Assembly: GCF_003589595.1 (NCBI RefSeq)
Contig: NW_020654810.1
Span: forward strand, 13,512,753 to 13,576,752
Reading direction: 5' to 3'
Length of the DNA stretch: 64,000 nucleotides
Source of the DNA: Hyposmocoma kahamanoa
Taxonomy: Eukaryota > Arthropoda > Insecta > Lepidoptera > Cosmopterigidae
The notes under the pieces: generated by a model
Told to the model about the DNA's origin: nothing
The model's database searches: none
Seen by the model: only the letters and a program-made list of their open reading frames with translations
Position numbers and translations under genes: made by a program
Shown here: piece by piece, positions 48,647 through 61,972 of the stretch
How the letters are laid out: every line of letters starts with the position of its first letter
How positions within the stretch are numbered: the stretch's first letter is position 1

Positions 48647-49070
48647 GACTGCCTCCTTAGTGCAGTATATCCGTAATCACTCAGTCAGTTCTTGCATTAT
48701 GTGGAAGTGGTACGGGTGATGGTCAGAGCTTGTTTACAAACAAAGGCGTATGCAGTGCAACGTTGAAGGTCGTAGACGTAGGATATAGGTATTCGTTTAA
48801 TGTGTATGTAATGATGTAATTTGTATCAGGAGAAGGGTCTTATTTCAAAAGGATGGTAATAATTTTAATTTCACCCTGTAGGTACATTATGAAAACGTTA
48901 CCCTATATTCCAAAATTTGCGTTTCAGTCGGCGTCCTTTGATGTGCCGCCGCTGAGGCAGAGGTGCTATTTTTTAATTTTTTGTAACAGTCTGTAATTGC
49001 CGTTTGCGTTGTGAGGACTAAATAGGTGTCATCGTTTTGTTTGTGTCTTGTTTTTGTGTTTATTTAAACT

Positions 49071-50172
49071 ATGTCACGCTTAAGCAATAGTGATTACTAA
49101 GAGATGATGTTGTGCGTAGGCGCAGCCGATGGGAGCTTGCGCCAGCCTCGCCAAATTTATTGGGCAAAGTTTATTGATGGCGTCCCAGAAAATCGACGTC
49201 GACCATTTCCTGCTGTGGAATGCTTCAGGAAGATGGTTATGAGACTTCATAATAGTGGATCGTTCCGTGGTTCCAGTTCTGAAGGCCGGCCGAGTTCACG
49301 AGACCCAGAATTCGAGGCAGATGTTTTGGAACATTTTCTCGGCAATCCAAAGACAAGTACTCGTCGTGCTGCGGCAGCCTTTGGTGGTGTGAACCATATG
49401 AGTGTGTGGCGTGTGCTACGGGATGATGGCCAGCACCCATACCATTTTCAAAGAACGCAGAAGCTGTTACAAGCGGACTATGATCTACGTTTGGCATTTT
49501 GCCGCTGGTACCGCGACCAGGTTGGGAGGTCTCCCGACTTCGCTTCGTCGGTACTGTGGACAGACGAGGCGTCATTTACGCGTGCGGGCATTATCAATAT
49601 GCATAATGAACATTTTTGGACTCATTTGAATCCCCGCGTATCAAGGGAATCAAATTTTCAACACCAGTGGCGGATTAACGTGTGGGCTGGTATAATAGGT
49701 TGTGCCGTCATCGGTCCAGTGTTTTTGCCGGCAAGTCTGAATGGGGCCAATTATTTAAGATTCCTAACAGAAGACTTGGGTGACGTTCTGATGGCCCTGC
49801 CAGTGACACAATACGTGAGACTCGTGATGGAACACGGGATGACTTTCTAGCACGATGGAGCACCCGCACATTTTGCTCGAAATGTACGTTCCCATCTGAA
49901 CGACCGTCTCCCGCAGTGGATTGGGCGGGGAGGTCCTGTACCCTGGCCAGCGTGGTCCCCAGACTTGACACCGCTCGATTTTTTTTGTGGGGTCATATAA
50001 AAATATTGTTTATGCGGAGTCCTGTGAAAGCGCAGAAGAAATGAGGCAGCGGATCGAAATGGCGTTTAGTCAAATCACTCGGCAGATGCTTCAAAGAGTA
50101 GAGCAGTCTCTGTACCGACGCACGGAAATATGCATATTGCATGGAGGTCGGCATTTTGAACCTTACCTGTAA
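49071..50172 (+). pseudogene. IS630/Tc1/mariner-type transposase (D,D~40D), broken
   Basis: The ATG at 49071 opens MSRLSNSDY, then an in-frame TAA at 49098-49100. The frame continues with MMLCVGAADGSLRQ and a helix-turn-helix region, then VLWTDEASFTRAG (first catalytic Asp) and WAGIIG. A TAG at 49848-49850 sits just before HDGAPAHFARNVRSHLNDR (second Asp), followed by SPDLTPLDFF (third Asp, about 40 residues on by my count). A homopolymer frameshift near 49980 breaks it again before KNIVYAESCESAEEMRQR. All three catalytic Asp codons survive. At least four lesions make it non-coding. Confidence 0.88.
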
Positions 50173-50856
50173 ATGTGTGAAATGTGCCAGCAGTGCGTGT
50201 AGTGATTGTACTTATTATTCAAAATTATCGTAAACAAGTCAATATTTCGTACATTGTACAACAGTGAATTACAATTCGTAGGAAATTCATTAAAACGTGT
50301 ATGAATTGCACAGTAGGTAAGTACCAATTAAAAAAGTATCCACTATTGTAAAATTGTCGTAAATAAATGTATTAATACAAAATTATGTAGAATGTGTATA
50401 CGATGAAGGCGTGCGTAACTACGGGCTTAATAAGTAAATAAATATCCTTTAAATTGTATGTAAATAAGTACGTACCTAGGTATGGTATAAAATAATATTG
50501 TTAGAAATAATTCGATTTTTCTAGGTATTTAAAGATTTGTTACTTAATATTAACGTGTTATCAACATATTCAAATCATGTTTTTACAGTGGCATTTCAAT
50601 TGTAGTCAGCTGTTCTTTCGCCCCGCTTGCGGCCGCCCAGGTTTCATTAATGAATTTGTGAAGTCGTAGTAACGTAACTAGCAATAGAGTTGTGACGCAG
50701 TGGTTGTTTCGGACAATCACTATTTATACAAACATAATTAAAGTTATATCAACATTAAAAGTCACTTATTTTTATTTGATATTTTGCACAGAGGGTCTAG
50801 ATCAAGTATAGGTTTGGCTCCTTTAATATGACTACACCTTGCGGTTACACCCTGTA

Positions 50857-51353
50857 TAGTACTGTCAGTCGAACAAACGAAGACTGTTGCGCTCAACAAA
50901 CGAAGATTGATGCTCTGTATGCAATTTTAGCAACGCCCTATAGGTGCGGACACTTTTTAGCGTGAACCCGACGTCCATTTGTGAGTAGGTCAATGTCACA
51001 GAACACTATACTCATGTAGTCAATAGTAAAATTTATTGTACGAATGTAACTAAAATAATTAATAGTATGAAAAACCGTTAAAATAAATTCCAATGGACCG
51101 AAGAGTATGTACGTAACATTACATTTATCCAATGGAATCGTATGTCTATGAATGGAATGGATTCTCAAATATAGAGTGTATGATCTATGGACTGGACCTG
51201 CCTATCGTAGTGCTTAAATTCTCTTTGCTGCCTAGTGGCTGCCTATGTTTGTCTTTGGCTCAAATCCATTTCTGTTGTTTAATTTTCTCAGAAGAAAATC
51301 TTGTTTAAAGATTAAATATAAACTTTATTCTATGAAAGTATCCACGAATCAAC
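50857..51353. other. repeat half and SBDS upstream region
   Basis: The first ~135 bp are the right half of the repeat at 20525-20797 (gtcagtcgaacaaacgaagact, gacgtccat). The rest should include the SBDS promoter, but no definite element is recognised. Confidence 0.5.
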
Positions 51354-52192
51354 ATGTCTAAAATATTCACACCTACTAACCAAATACGTTTAACAAACGT
51401 TGCTATCGTAAGATTGAAAAAAGGTGGAAAACGATTTGAAATAGCATGTTACAGAAATAAAGTTTTGTCATGGAGAAACAAATTGTAAGTCGTAAATAGT
51501 TACTATTCGCATCAAATAGCCTGTACAACGAAGTTTTCGTCTTTATCATGTTATTTACACGTTACAGGGAAAAAGATATTGACGAGGTTTTACAAACACA
51601 CACAGTGTTCACAAATGTGTCGAAGGGTCAAGTTGCCAAAAAAGAAGATTTAGTTAAAGTATTTGGAAAAGATGACCAAACCGAGATATGCAAGGAAATA
51701 TTGGAAAAGGGCGAACTTCAAGTGTCCGACAAGGAACGACATTCACAGATTGATTCCTTATTTAAAGACATTGCAACCACTGTGTCAGACAAATGTGTCA
51801 ACCCTGAGACAAAGCGACCATATCCTGTTTCAATTATAGAAAAAGCTATGAAAGACATTCATTTCTCTGTCAATGTTAATAAAAGTGCTAAACAGCAAGC
51901 TCTTGATGTAATACAGTTGTTGAAAAAAGAAATACCTTTAGAAAGAGCACAGATGAGAGTAAGGATCGTCCTTAGTGGAAAAGATGCTAAAAAAACAAGG
52001 GAAAAAGTGGTTAAATTGACTATGAGCATTGAAGAGGAAAATTGGGAGTCAGGAACAGCTAACATCATTTGCTTGATAGACCCCGGCAGCTTTAGAAATT
52101 TAGATGACATGATCAGAACAGAAACAAAAGGAAGTGGACAGTTTGAATTATTAAACCTGAAGGAAATGGTAGAAGGCGAACAGGTTCTTTAA
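51354..52192 (+). CDS. SBDS: SBDS ribosome maturation factor
   Basis: Conserved 60S subunit maturation factor that, with the GTPase EFL1, releases eIF6/Tif6 from pre-60S particles in the cytoplasm. Two exons, 51354-51484 and 51568-52192, are joined across an 83-bp intron (gtaagtcg...gttacag) in matching phase (TT+G), giving 251 residues, the family's usual length. Exon 1 starts [28 protein letters not shown] and holds most of the N-terminal FYSH domain. Exon 2 has [24 protein letters not shown], then SDKERHSQI, the signature [21 protein letters not shown] and the C-terminal ferredoxin-like domain with [11 protein letters not shown]. Nothing is missing. It diverges from GGNBP2 and is followed 527 bp later by the BTB gene on the same strand. 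Confidence 0.97.
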
Positions 52193-52718
52193 GTAACAAT
52201 TGTACCTGTCTTATTGTTTAACTTTAAAATTAAAATGTTTTGTGAAATAACAATTTTTTATTTGTCTCTGGCTTTGTTGTCAAGTGACTAAACATTTCGT
52301 TGGACTTTGCTTTTATGAATCTTTTGTTATTATTTTACAACGTTTCTATAGCTAATAGAATAACCTCTAAAATTTTCAAGTGTTACACATTGAACTATTA
52401 TTAATTCACTTCATTGTGAAAGGGCAATGACTTCAATACTAAGTAAGTATAGACCATAGACAATTAGTCATTCACAAAAACCGTAAACCACAATGTGAAA
52501 CGGAACGTTGAAGTGAATGTACTCATCAACAAATGACAAATTAAAAAGTTTTATTTTTCTCATATTGGTACGAGATTTTATTGATTGTTTTCTTTCATAA
52601 GATTTTCGGCCAGACGGCGACTGAAATTGCAAGTTACTGTGATATATTTATTTTCAATATTTTACTATTCTTATCAAGCAATTAAATGAGCAGGGATATC
52701 GAGTTATGTCTATAAGTA
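52193..52718. other. spacer between SBDS and BTB gene
   Basis: Contains the SBDS 3'UTR and the upstream region of the BTB gene. No coding sequence and no clear core promoter element. Confidence 0.5.
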
Positions 52719-55700
52719 ATGGAAGGAACAGAACTGGGTGGCGACCAGCAATTCTGTTTGAGATGGAACAATTTTCAAGCAAATATAACTTCTCAATTCG
52801 AGGCGCTGCGCGATGATGAGGACTTCGTGGACGTGACCCTGGCGTGCGAAGGGCACAGGCTGGAGGCCCATAAGGTGGTTCTGTCCGCATGTAGTCCCTA
52901 CTTCAAGGAATTGTTCAAAGTAAGTCCATCTTTCACTCCCCACACTTTGATGTGTCACCATTACAATGACTCTAGTGAAAGTTGTTATGTATAAAACACT
53001 TGATCTACTTACAAATGCCATGTCTCGCGTTCCGGTTAAGTACTCGTGATTTCATTTATTTGTACCTACTTAAAAATTCTGTTTCACAATTTCTAATTAA
53101 CTCATTACCATTGATATGTATAACATATATGGATTCTAGGGGATGGTGTGGGTATTCCTTTCTCTATGTCTAAATCATTTATGAGAGCTGTAGTTTCCTT
53201 TTTTAGTATTATACTGGTAGAGATTAATTAACTATTGCTACTTCTACTAGGTTATATTGTAGTGGTGGCTGCACATTCCATAGAGTTAATTGACATGAGT
53301 TTTCACATTAGATGCTTTATGTGTTTGGCTACATTTTTGTAGATAATTGCATGGAATGCAGTGTAATGAGCGGTAGGTATTATGTGACGAATGAAAGCTA
53401 TGGAAATCCTCATTTGTAATTCAAACAACCAATTTCAAAGTCCCCGCTTTCATGACATTGCATTGTATCTGTTATTTTCAGTTTAGAGTGTTTTAGATTG
53501 AGCAAGTTGCTTCATAGCCTCAAAAAGAAAACCATGTGAAAATAACATTTTGTTTTCTATTTCATTTTGCCTCATTTAAAATTGTGGTATAACGGATAGA
53601 TAGGAAGTATATTTGAAAATGCCTATTGTATCTTTTGTATATTCTTTGCCTGCATGCAGAACTACTTATTATCTATACATAAATTTGTTGCAAGTCAATG
53701 ACCTTTTATGCATGCACTTATTGTAATTGTGATTATATTACATTACCTAAACATTTTTCAAACTGAAATATTTTGAATAACAAATTCTTGTGTATGTACA
53801 TTTATTGACTAAATAAAATGTTTGTACTACATTCATGTATGTAAACAAAATAAGTATTTTTTATAAGTAACTATAAAATAATAATGATGCTTTTTGCATC
53901 ATTGACAAAGATATTGTTATGGTATTTTTATCTGAACAGTAAAGTCAACGTAAACATGAGTTAGTACTAATATTGGAAATATATCTTTTTCATTACACCT
54001 ATGTCTTTTTATCTTGTGAATTGATAATCACCATTAAACATTATCAAAGTTGTTGATAAAAATAAAACACTTTGAAAATGATAGTCCCTTTTATTAGTTG
54101 GTGGGTAATTAGCCTAATTGCCACATTAATGAACAAGTTCCCATTGATTTGTAAATATCTATTGTTGTCTGATACTTTGACCACAATTAAAGAGGAGGAC
54201 ACATAAGCTATTCAGACTCATTTTAACATTTTAAAAATATCAACTTTAAATGAGTGTTTTATGTTCTAGATGTAAAGTTTTATTTCAAAATATTGTTTCA
54301 CCCACTATACATAGAATAAAATCTTCAATGGCTAACATAAGTATCTATCTAATATCGTACAACGAAACACAGCTTATGGTCACTTTCTTTGTGCCTGACA
54401 AGTGAAAGTTATTTTATTTATTAATTTATTCGAAATGTGAATGAATACATTTTTACAGCAAATTAATTTATGGGATTCAAGAAGCTGTATCAAATAATAT
54501 AAACACTGAATTTTTATATTTTAACATAAACTCCATGTCGAAGAATTGTATATTTTGTTTCAATACATTTATCCATCTAATAATAAATTGTCAACTGATT
54601 TAAAATAAATAAATAAATGTTTTACATTTGTTACTTGTTGACTATGCAGACAAATAGAGACTTCCACTTATTGTTGCTGTTAACATGGACTAGTAAATTT
54701 TTTGTTTGACAGGAATAATTTTCCACAAAGGAATTCAAAACACATTTACTTAAGTCCATGACCTCGAATATGTGTTGGGTCAATACCATATAAGTCTTGA
54801 ATGTTAATCTATCTTCGTTTGGAATAGAAAAAAACTGTGTATCAATGGAAAGTTTCATTTTCAAATAATGTTTTTTATCTGTTTGAAGTAGGTGTTATTA
54901 CCATCAAATAGCCTTGTAAAAAAAAATGACCTATGTTACAAAAAATGTCATATTAGAATATTTTTATTATTAAGGGTTTGGTTGTTACAGAACAACCCAT
55001 GTCCTCACCCGATAATATTCATGCGCGACTGCGAGGTGTCGCACGTGCGCGCGTTGCTACAGTTCATGTACGTGGGGCAGGTGAACATCGCCCAGGCACA
55101 GCTTTCGGCATTCCTGCGCACCGCGGATGCGCTTCAGATCCGCGGCCTCACTGACTGCTCCCAGCACAATGACAAAGTAACTTAAATTTCTATTCAAAAT
55201 GCCCTCTGATAAAGCTAATGCCCTCACTAATATTCTTCAATCTTTACAGAAAGTGAATAGAAAGTCCCCTCCTTCTCAACTACGTAATTTGCTCAGCGCC
55301 AAACCGTCACATTCTACCTCTTCCTCCAAAGCCGCAAGCCAAAATGTTGAGTCGACCTCCATTGACGAACCAGACAAAAATAGTCGCCGATCTAACAGAA
55401 ATTCTCCCGACGTTGCCAGAAATAATATCAACGAAGAAGCTCCCTTTCAAACTTCTAGTCAAACGAGGCCTAATTATGATGACTATAGCGAATCGTGCAA
55501 CTATCCCTCGTTGAGGGTGAAAACTGATCTCGAAACGCCGCCCGATGTGAAGAATGAAGAAAATGACATTCTTATGGACCCTGGAGACCCGGACAGGACG
55601 GACAAATGTCAAGACTTTAACGCATCAGATCTTCTCGAACCTAAAATGGAAGTAATGGAACAAGAAGCTAGTGACGAAGAACGGTCTAGTTTTCCTCCGG

Positions 55701-56727
55701 TCTACTACAACGAGAACAATACACTAGCTAACCCCTTTGCGACCCTACAAGGTATGTAATTTCCTTTATTGTTACATTGTAGTCATAAAATGTTTTTTAA
55801 ATCGTGTTTTTCCGATCAGGTAATATGGATCTCATGGGCGGGATTAGTACCGAGCTACGAGACGAGAACACGGAAGGTATATATACCACCACTTTTCCAC
55901 CTTTCACTGTCACTTCATTACCACACGCACACGTCGACTCGGACAGCCGCGCCCCCGGCGAACCAGATTTTATTACATTTGCAATACCAAACGGCGTAGT
56001 AGAGAGCGCGCGGTCTCATCGCGAGCTGTGGCTAGGAGCGCGGGTGTCAGGCGACGCGCGACCCGCGCCGCCCCAGCTTTTCGCCCGTCCCGCCTCGCGC
56101 CGTTGCTGGCGTCTTTATGTTGCAATCCCTTCGAGGGCACGTTACCGATCCGATCCGGGCGCGTTACCATCCACCGCAGGTATACTGCACCTCTTGCGAT
56201 TTGCGCCCGCGATTTGACCCGGTAGCCGCGCCTAATCTGATTGACATAACTGACCCCTGACAGCGATCTAAGTCTCTACGTAACTTGCACCGCCGACTTT
56301 TTGAGTGACTTGACGACGAGGAACTCCGTGCGGGTAGTTACGTAGCGTACGGTGGACGAGGCACGGGCGAGGATCAGCCGCGGCGGGCAGTCGCGAGGCG
56401 GAGTGGGCGGAGTGGCGCAGTGCGAACCTGGTGTTGTTGGCAGCGGGCGGGCTGGGCGTGGCCGGCGGGGCTGGGGGCGTGGTTGCGGCGGGAGCCGGCG
56501 GCATCCGCTGCGCGCAATGCGGGCGCCGGTACAGCAACGCGTCCAACCTACGCCAGCACGTGCGGTTAATTCACGAAGCGCAGCCCGTGGTGTGCAGCAC
56601 GTGTGGCCGCAGCTTCAAGACGCCGCTGTATCTGCGCCGCCACACGCTGGCGCAGCACCCGGTGCGCGTCCGCAAGCCGCCGCCACCGCTCCCCGCGCTG
56701 CGGCCCGCGCAGCAGTTCCAACAGTAG
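52719..56727 (+). CDS. BTB/POZ transcription factor, C2H2 zinc-finger isoform
   Basis: Nuclear BTB-ZF regulator of the tramtrack/broad group. Exons: 52719-52919, 54991-55176, 55250-55751, 55820-55876 (or extended to about 56179) and a last exon from about 56444 to the TAG at 56725-56727. The phases agree. Exon 1 has [19 protein letters not shown] and [20 protein letters not shown], exon 2 [20 protein letters not shown] and [15 protein letters not shown]; together they make a complete BTB domain at residues ~1-120. Exon 3 is a Ser/Asn-rich acidic linker. The last exon has a Gly/Ala/Val-rich stretch and two C2H2 fingers ([18 protein letters not shown] and [18 protein letters not shown]), then a Pro-rich tail. 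The last junction is the weakest part: both candidate exon 4 donors are phase 1 and fit the acceptor at 56443. The exact orthologue is not recognised. Confidence 0.85.
52920..54990 (+). other. BTB gene intron 1
   Basis: A 2.07-kb AT-rich intron between a gtaagt donor and a gttgttacag acceptor. It splits the BTB domain. No gene or clear transposon is seen inside. Confidence 0.7.
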
Positions 56728-59592
56728 CCGTCTACCGGCGACCGCCGACCCACGCGCTCTCTCCTACTTACGAGGATTGATATCGTGTGCCCAGATGCAG
56801 TATTTCTTTGATAGTCGGCTGGTCTAGTCTGTACCTGTCTTCGCGGCGGATTATGAACAAAGTTCATTGCTTTCATGAGGGGTTTCATTGACATTAAAAT
56901 ATTGCACCTTGTCGCTCGAATACATATTGACGAAGTGGCTTATAATGAAGTCGTAAAGAAGACTGTATAGATGTATCTAGTCTGTGATCGGAGTGTCGCC
57001 GGGGGCCTATTTGCCGTCACACCTCTCCGTTTGTTGCGTGCCTTTTGATGAATATACTGAACTCCTGATTTTCTTTGACCATGCTGTCATAGGTCACACT
57101 TAAAAGAAACTTACTATATTTAAGTGCGTTGTCATTAGAAAACCCATTAGGGTGATGAGATGAATCACTTTTATTGGTTCATATTTGCCATATAATGACT
57201 AACGAGGGCATGGTCGAGGAAAACCCACACAAGTACCTTCCTTTCTGACAATAGACTGATCGTTGTTGAAGCATTTGTTGCAACCGGTGCTGATTTTACA
57301 TACATAGGTTATTTACAGGTTACATATTATACATGCATACATTATACACGTTATCCACAGTCAGCGGCGCTCGAAACCGCATTCATAGATGCAAATAAGT
57401 GTATTTTCATAATAGAGTATATTATTTAATACATCGACACGGCGAAGAGCGCCACGCGCCAGTTTTGTTTTGTCAAATACACGATTTTATGTGTTAACAA
57501 CAATAGTGGTATTTTTATACAATATAGTATTATCTTTACAGTGTTGTATTGTTGAGTGATAGGACGGCTCCCGGTTATAGTTTGTAAAAAATCTCAGATG
57601 TAATAATGAATATTAAAATGTCTCCAAGTTTCTAATAATTATACATAATATTAGTTATTGAATATTAGTTATGTTACTATCAATCAGTTTATTTGCCATA
57701 GCTCCACGAGCCCAGTGTTTCGGCACTGATTAGTCGTTTACAGAGTAGACTAAGCGTCATTTATTTGTATTAAGTTTCTTTCTGCTGTTTTTTATATTTT
57801 AACTTTTGATCAATTAATTCTACAATAATAATTTCTTTACGTAGGTTTATTGAACGGTTGCCATGAAAAAGCGCTTCTAGTCATTTTCAGGGAAAGCATT
57901 TAGGAGAGTTTACCTACTAGACAATGGTATGATTAGGGTTGTGATTCACAATATTAGTTTTATTGTTTAAAATTTTAAAATTATCGGAACAACTTGATCT
58001 CAAGTTTACACTTTAATGATCTCTAAATTTTAATTTTGCATTTATAATAATTATTATAATCATTGTTTTAAAATTCCCAAAAGTATCGGAGAGATGGTTT
58101 GGAAATTGCAATAAAAATTACCCCTATAACTTAATAATAGCTAAATGTAACCCACTAGTTCTTAAAGTAATTTGAAAGCACATTGGATTTAAAAAAAGTT
58201 AATGTCCCTTGCGAGCTAACGCGCAGCTTTCTTGAATTCATAAATATTTAAATCAAAATTGTAAATGTATAAGAAAAAAATTTAATATCTTCACACTTGC
58301 TGAATTTATAATCTTAGAAACGTTATCAGTATGATAATAATGTTAATGGTCAAAATTAAAACAAAAATATTATAACGGAAATTATTTTCAAGATTTTTTT
58401 ACGTCACCGTACCGAAGTTTATATCATTAGTTATTAATTATTATAATTATTAGTCTGAGATGGAACTAATACTGTTGTAATAGTGATCGTTACGATATGC
58501 CTTAATTTCTCTACACAAACAATACTTCTAATAAATACTCGAGCATGGTTTAACTAACAACATCGTGACAGCAAGGTATATTATTAAATTGGCGGGCTTC
58601 CCAAATTACGGCGATAGTTATTTAGAAAAGTTCATGACGACGAAAAATATTGAAGCACACTCAGTAAGATCATAGCTGATGAATCTACGTACGTTTGTTT
58701 TTTTTTCTTTTAGCGTGATGCACATTTTATATGAACACTTCCAGGTACTTCATTATGTATTAATTCTGAACCAAATATTAACGCGTAATTATGTGAAAAT
58801 ATCTCAAAGTATATTAAACATTGTGTCTCATATTTGGTATTGTTTGCAAATCCGTTTACGTGACAAATAATACCAATGATGATTACCGACATAATAAATT
58901 TGGTAGTGGGTGGTGCCTACCGCCTTTTTTTTAGTCCTAGAAGGGTGGTAGGGGCCTCGGGAGCAATTGAGGGGCGTTGATGCTGTCCAGGGGGTGCTAC
59001 CGCGTTTTAAAAAAAACTGAATTGTCTATATAAACTACACTACATATTTTTTTCCATCGAATTTTTTGTGTTAATTTAATATAAAAAATACGCGCCTTGA
59101 ATTATTTATTGTGGTCAGGCAAAAAGTTTGGGAACTTATGAGCTATACCATTCTCGAGTACTTAGTTTCACACAGCAATAATTAATGGTTATACATAGTA
59201 AGTACTGTTGAAGTTTATCTGCGATTAAAGTTCATTTTATTGAAACATACAGTAAAAAGTAAATATTTGTATTAATATAAAATAATTTATAAATAAAATA
59301 TTTTTACAATCGTACATTTAGAGGCAAATTAAAATTTTTAGGCTCCTAAATTCACGTGGCTTTTAAAGTTAACATTCGAGTTTAGATTCTTTAAATTGTA
59401 TTGTTTTGCCCAGAATATTAGATCCTTAATGTATGTACATAAATCATGTAATTTTTTTACTAAATATCAAAAATAAAGTGGTATTCCAAAAACAATAGTT
59501 TTAGTTAATAACTTGCATGATGAGTTTGCTCGCTGGTTAAGGTATAATATTATATTGGTGGATATCGCTACTTTTTTGTATACAAGTTTATA
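56728..59592 (+). other. 3'UTR of zinc-finger isoform and intron to BEN exons
   Basis: AT-rich, without coding signal. Several AATAAA motifs occur, for example at 59472-59477. Nothing else could be supported. Confidence 0.5.
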
Positions 59593-61972
59593 CAGGGTGT
59601 CTGGTAAAGAATGGATAAGCCTGAAATGCCTTATAGTAGAGCTTATGAACGTTCATAAAAAAAATATATAAAGAAAAATATATCCCATGTAGTTCCTAAG
59701 ATTTTTTTTCTGTAAATTTAATTATTTTCACCTTATTTTACGTTTTTGTACACCACGACTACAAGTTAATCAATTCCTTCGGTTTTTTGGTGTCATAATA
59801 GTCTACATGTACTACTGTGCTAATAGATAGGCAGTAAATAGTATGACTAAGTATGGCACTTAAATTTAAAAAAAGTTTAATTTTATTTTTCAGTGCAAAA
59901 TTTTTTTTTTCACAAAGTTTAAGTATCTTTGATAAAAAAAATTATGATAACCTGAGTGGGCAACTATTCTAAAATAATGTGTGTTTAAAGTAGATTTAAA
60001 AATGATATAATTCATTATTGTATCTAATATAAATAGAAAATTATTGCTATTAATGTGCAAAAGGAGCAAATTTGACTAAAAACTAAGTATTCAAAATTGG
60101 ACCATTTTTTGTCCTCAATTAAGCTTCACCATTGAGTTTTAATAAAAAAAACAATATTAGAAATAAATACAACTTTATTTACAATTTGTTTACAGCAAAT
60201 GTTCAAACTGTTTGCCACCGACTCTAATTCAGGCTCTACAACTTTGAATAAAAGCCCGTTTGAGTAGCCGTGTATATCGTCGTTCACATTGTTGCAGCGG
60301 CTGCACTGGCACGGCTACGTAAGTCTTCCGAGGACCTGATCGGCTTACTATACACAATTTCCTTAAGGCAGCTCCAATAAAAAAAATCCCGTGGATTAGG
60401 GTCCGGTGAACGCGGAGGCCATAAAATTGGCCCCAGATGGGCGATCCATCCATCTGTCCATGCAGGTTGCTCAGAAGGAAGAATGCCTGGTAGTGGTGTT
60501 GGTGGTACTAGCACTGGAAGAATACCTCGTGGTGACAACGAAGAGATAGTGCTTGACGAAATTGAGCAAGATCGTTCTACCTCGACGAGAGTAGCACGAC
60601 TCACGGGAATAGAAAAATCGACTGTGCATGATATTTTAAAGAAAAATAAATTCAATACCTACCACGTTACACGAGTGCAAACTCTCCAACCGAGAGATTA
60701 CGCTTCAAGATTAAGTTTTTGCCGACAAATGCTAGGTAAGATGAGGAAGAACCGCAATTGTTTAACAAAATTCTATGGAGCGATGAATCAACCCTTAAAA
60801 GAAATGGTTATTTAAATCTACATAATAATCTCCATAGCTAGGCAGCATAACTTCAAAACCCCCATCTTATGCGGGAAGACCGATCACAGTACCAGTTTAA
60901 AATAAATTATTGGACGGGAATATTAAATGGAAAAGTAATAGGGCCATTTGAACTACCGGGGAACCTAACTGGTGAAAGTTATTTGGAGTTCCTCCAGAAT
61001 GACCTGCCTAATTTAGTGAAGACGTGTCCGAGGAGCTGAGGGAATCCCATTGGTTACAAAATGACGGCTGTCCTGCGTACTATGCGGTCCCTGTTCCCTG
61101 GTCCCTGTGTGTCGAGTATATTTTAGAATAGAACATACCCAGACAGATGGATCGGCCATCTGGGGCAAATTTTAAAGCCTCCACCAGTATTCACCTAAAT
61201 CCACTGTATCTTTTTTATTGGGGCTGCCTTAAGGAAATTGTGTATAGTAAGCCGATCAGGTCCTTGGAAGACTTACATAGCCGTGCCAGTGTAACCGCTG
61301 CAACAATAAGTGAACGACGATATTCGCGGCTACTCAAAAGGGCTTTTATTCGAAGATGTAGAGCCTGCATCTGAGTCGGCGGCAAACAGTTTGAACATTT
61401 GCTGTAAACAAATTGTAAATAAAGTTGTATTTATTTCTAATATTGTTTTTTTTATTAAAACTCAATGGTGAAGCTTAATTGAGGACAAAAAATGGTCCAA
61501 TTTTGAAAACTTAGTTTTTAGTCAAATTTACTCCTTTTGCACATTAATAGCAATAATTTTCTATTTATAATCTACGAAATCTACTTTAAACACACATTAT
61601 TTTAGAATAGTTGGCCACTCAGGTTATCATAATTTTTTTTTTATATCAAAGATGCTTAAACTTTGTGAAAAAAAAATTTGCACTGAAAAATAAAATAAAA
61701 CTTTTTAAATTTAAGTGCCATACTTAGTCATACTATTTACTGCCTATCTATTAGCACAGTTAATGAATATTATGACACCAAAAAACTGAACTGAATTGAT
61801 TAACTTGTAATCGTGGTGTACAAAAACGTAAAATAAGGTGAAAATAATTAAATTAAAAAAAAATATATCTTAGGTACTACATGGGATATATTTTTCTTTA
61901 TATTTTTTTTGAACGTTCATAAGCTCTTTTATAAGGCATTTCAGGCTTATCCATTCTTTACCGGACACCCTG
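59593..61972. mobile_element. Tc1/mariner-type transposon with ~0.85-kb inverted arms
   Basis: Ends cagggtgtctggtaaagaatggataagcc / ggcttatccattctttaccggacaccctg, flanked by TA. The left arm (59593-~60464) is the inverse of the right (~61139-61972) over its whole length, including the C-terminal part of the transposase. The unique centre encodes a plus-strand N-terminal part (60483-60815) with IVLDEIEQDRSTSTRVARL and GIEKSTVHDILKKNKF. A right-arm piece (61147-61374) has CLKEIVYSKPIRSLEDLHSR. Frameshifts and the loss of most of the catalytic domain make it inactive. Confidence 0.88.

Larger units (their letters stand above)
45730..50854 (+). mobile_element. 5.1-kb Tc1/mariner-superfamily element with transposase and tRNA-like array
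   Basis: The ends cagggtgtaac[a/c]gcaaggtgtagtcatatt form a 30-bp terminal inverted repeat with one mismatch, and TA flanks both sides (45728-45729 and 50855-50856), the target duplication of the IS630/Tc1/mariner superfamily. It contains a retroelement-type repeat near 46765-46980, the tandem array at 48214-48646 and a broken transposase at 49071-50172 in the right half. It appears to be inserted in the repeat whose halves lie at 44534-44727 and 50863-50990. Confidence 0.85.

Noticed and set aside
48214..48660. Cluster of functional tRNA genes
   Set aside because: The units lack pairing in the acceptor and anticodon stems, so true tRNA genes are unlikely despite A- and B-box-like sequences.
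53000..54900. Small open frames in BTB intron 1 (52982-53173, 54631-54864)
   Set aside because: No domain and AT-rich intron composition.
55199..55249. Start of the BTB linker exon at the ATG at 55199
   Set aside because: This stretch is a 73-bp intron with a pyrimidine tract and acceptor tctttacag; exon 2 ends at a gtaact donor in matching phase.
56352..56827. Alternative-frame open frames over the zinc-finger exon, including a minus-strand one
   Set aside because: They overlap the clear C2H2 finger frame and come from high GC content.
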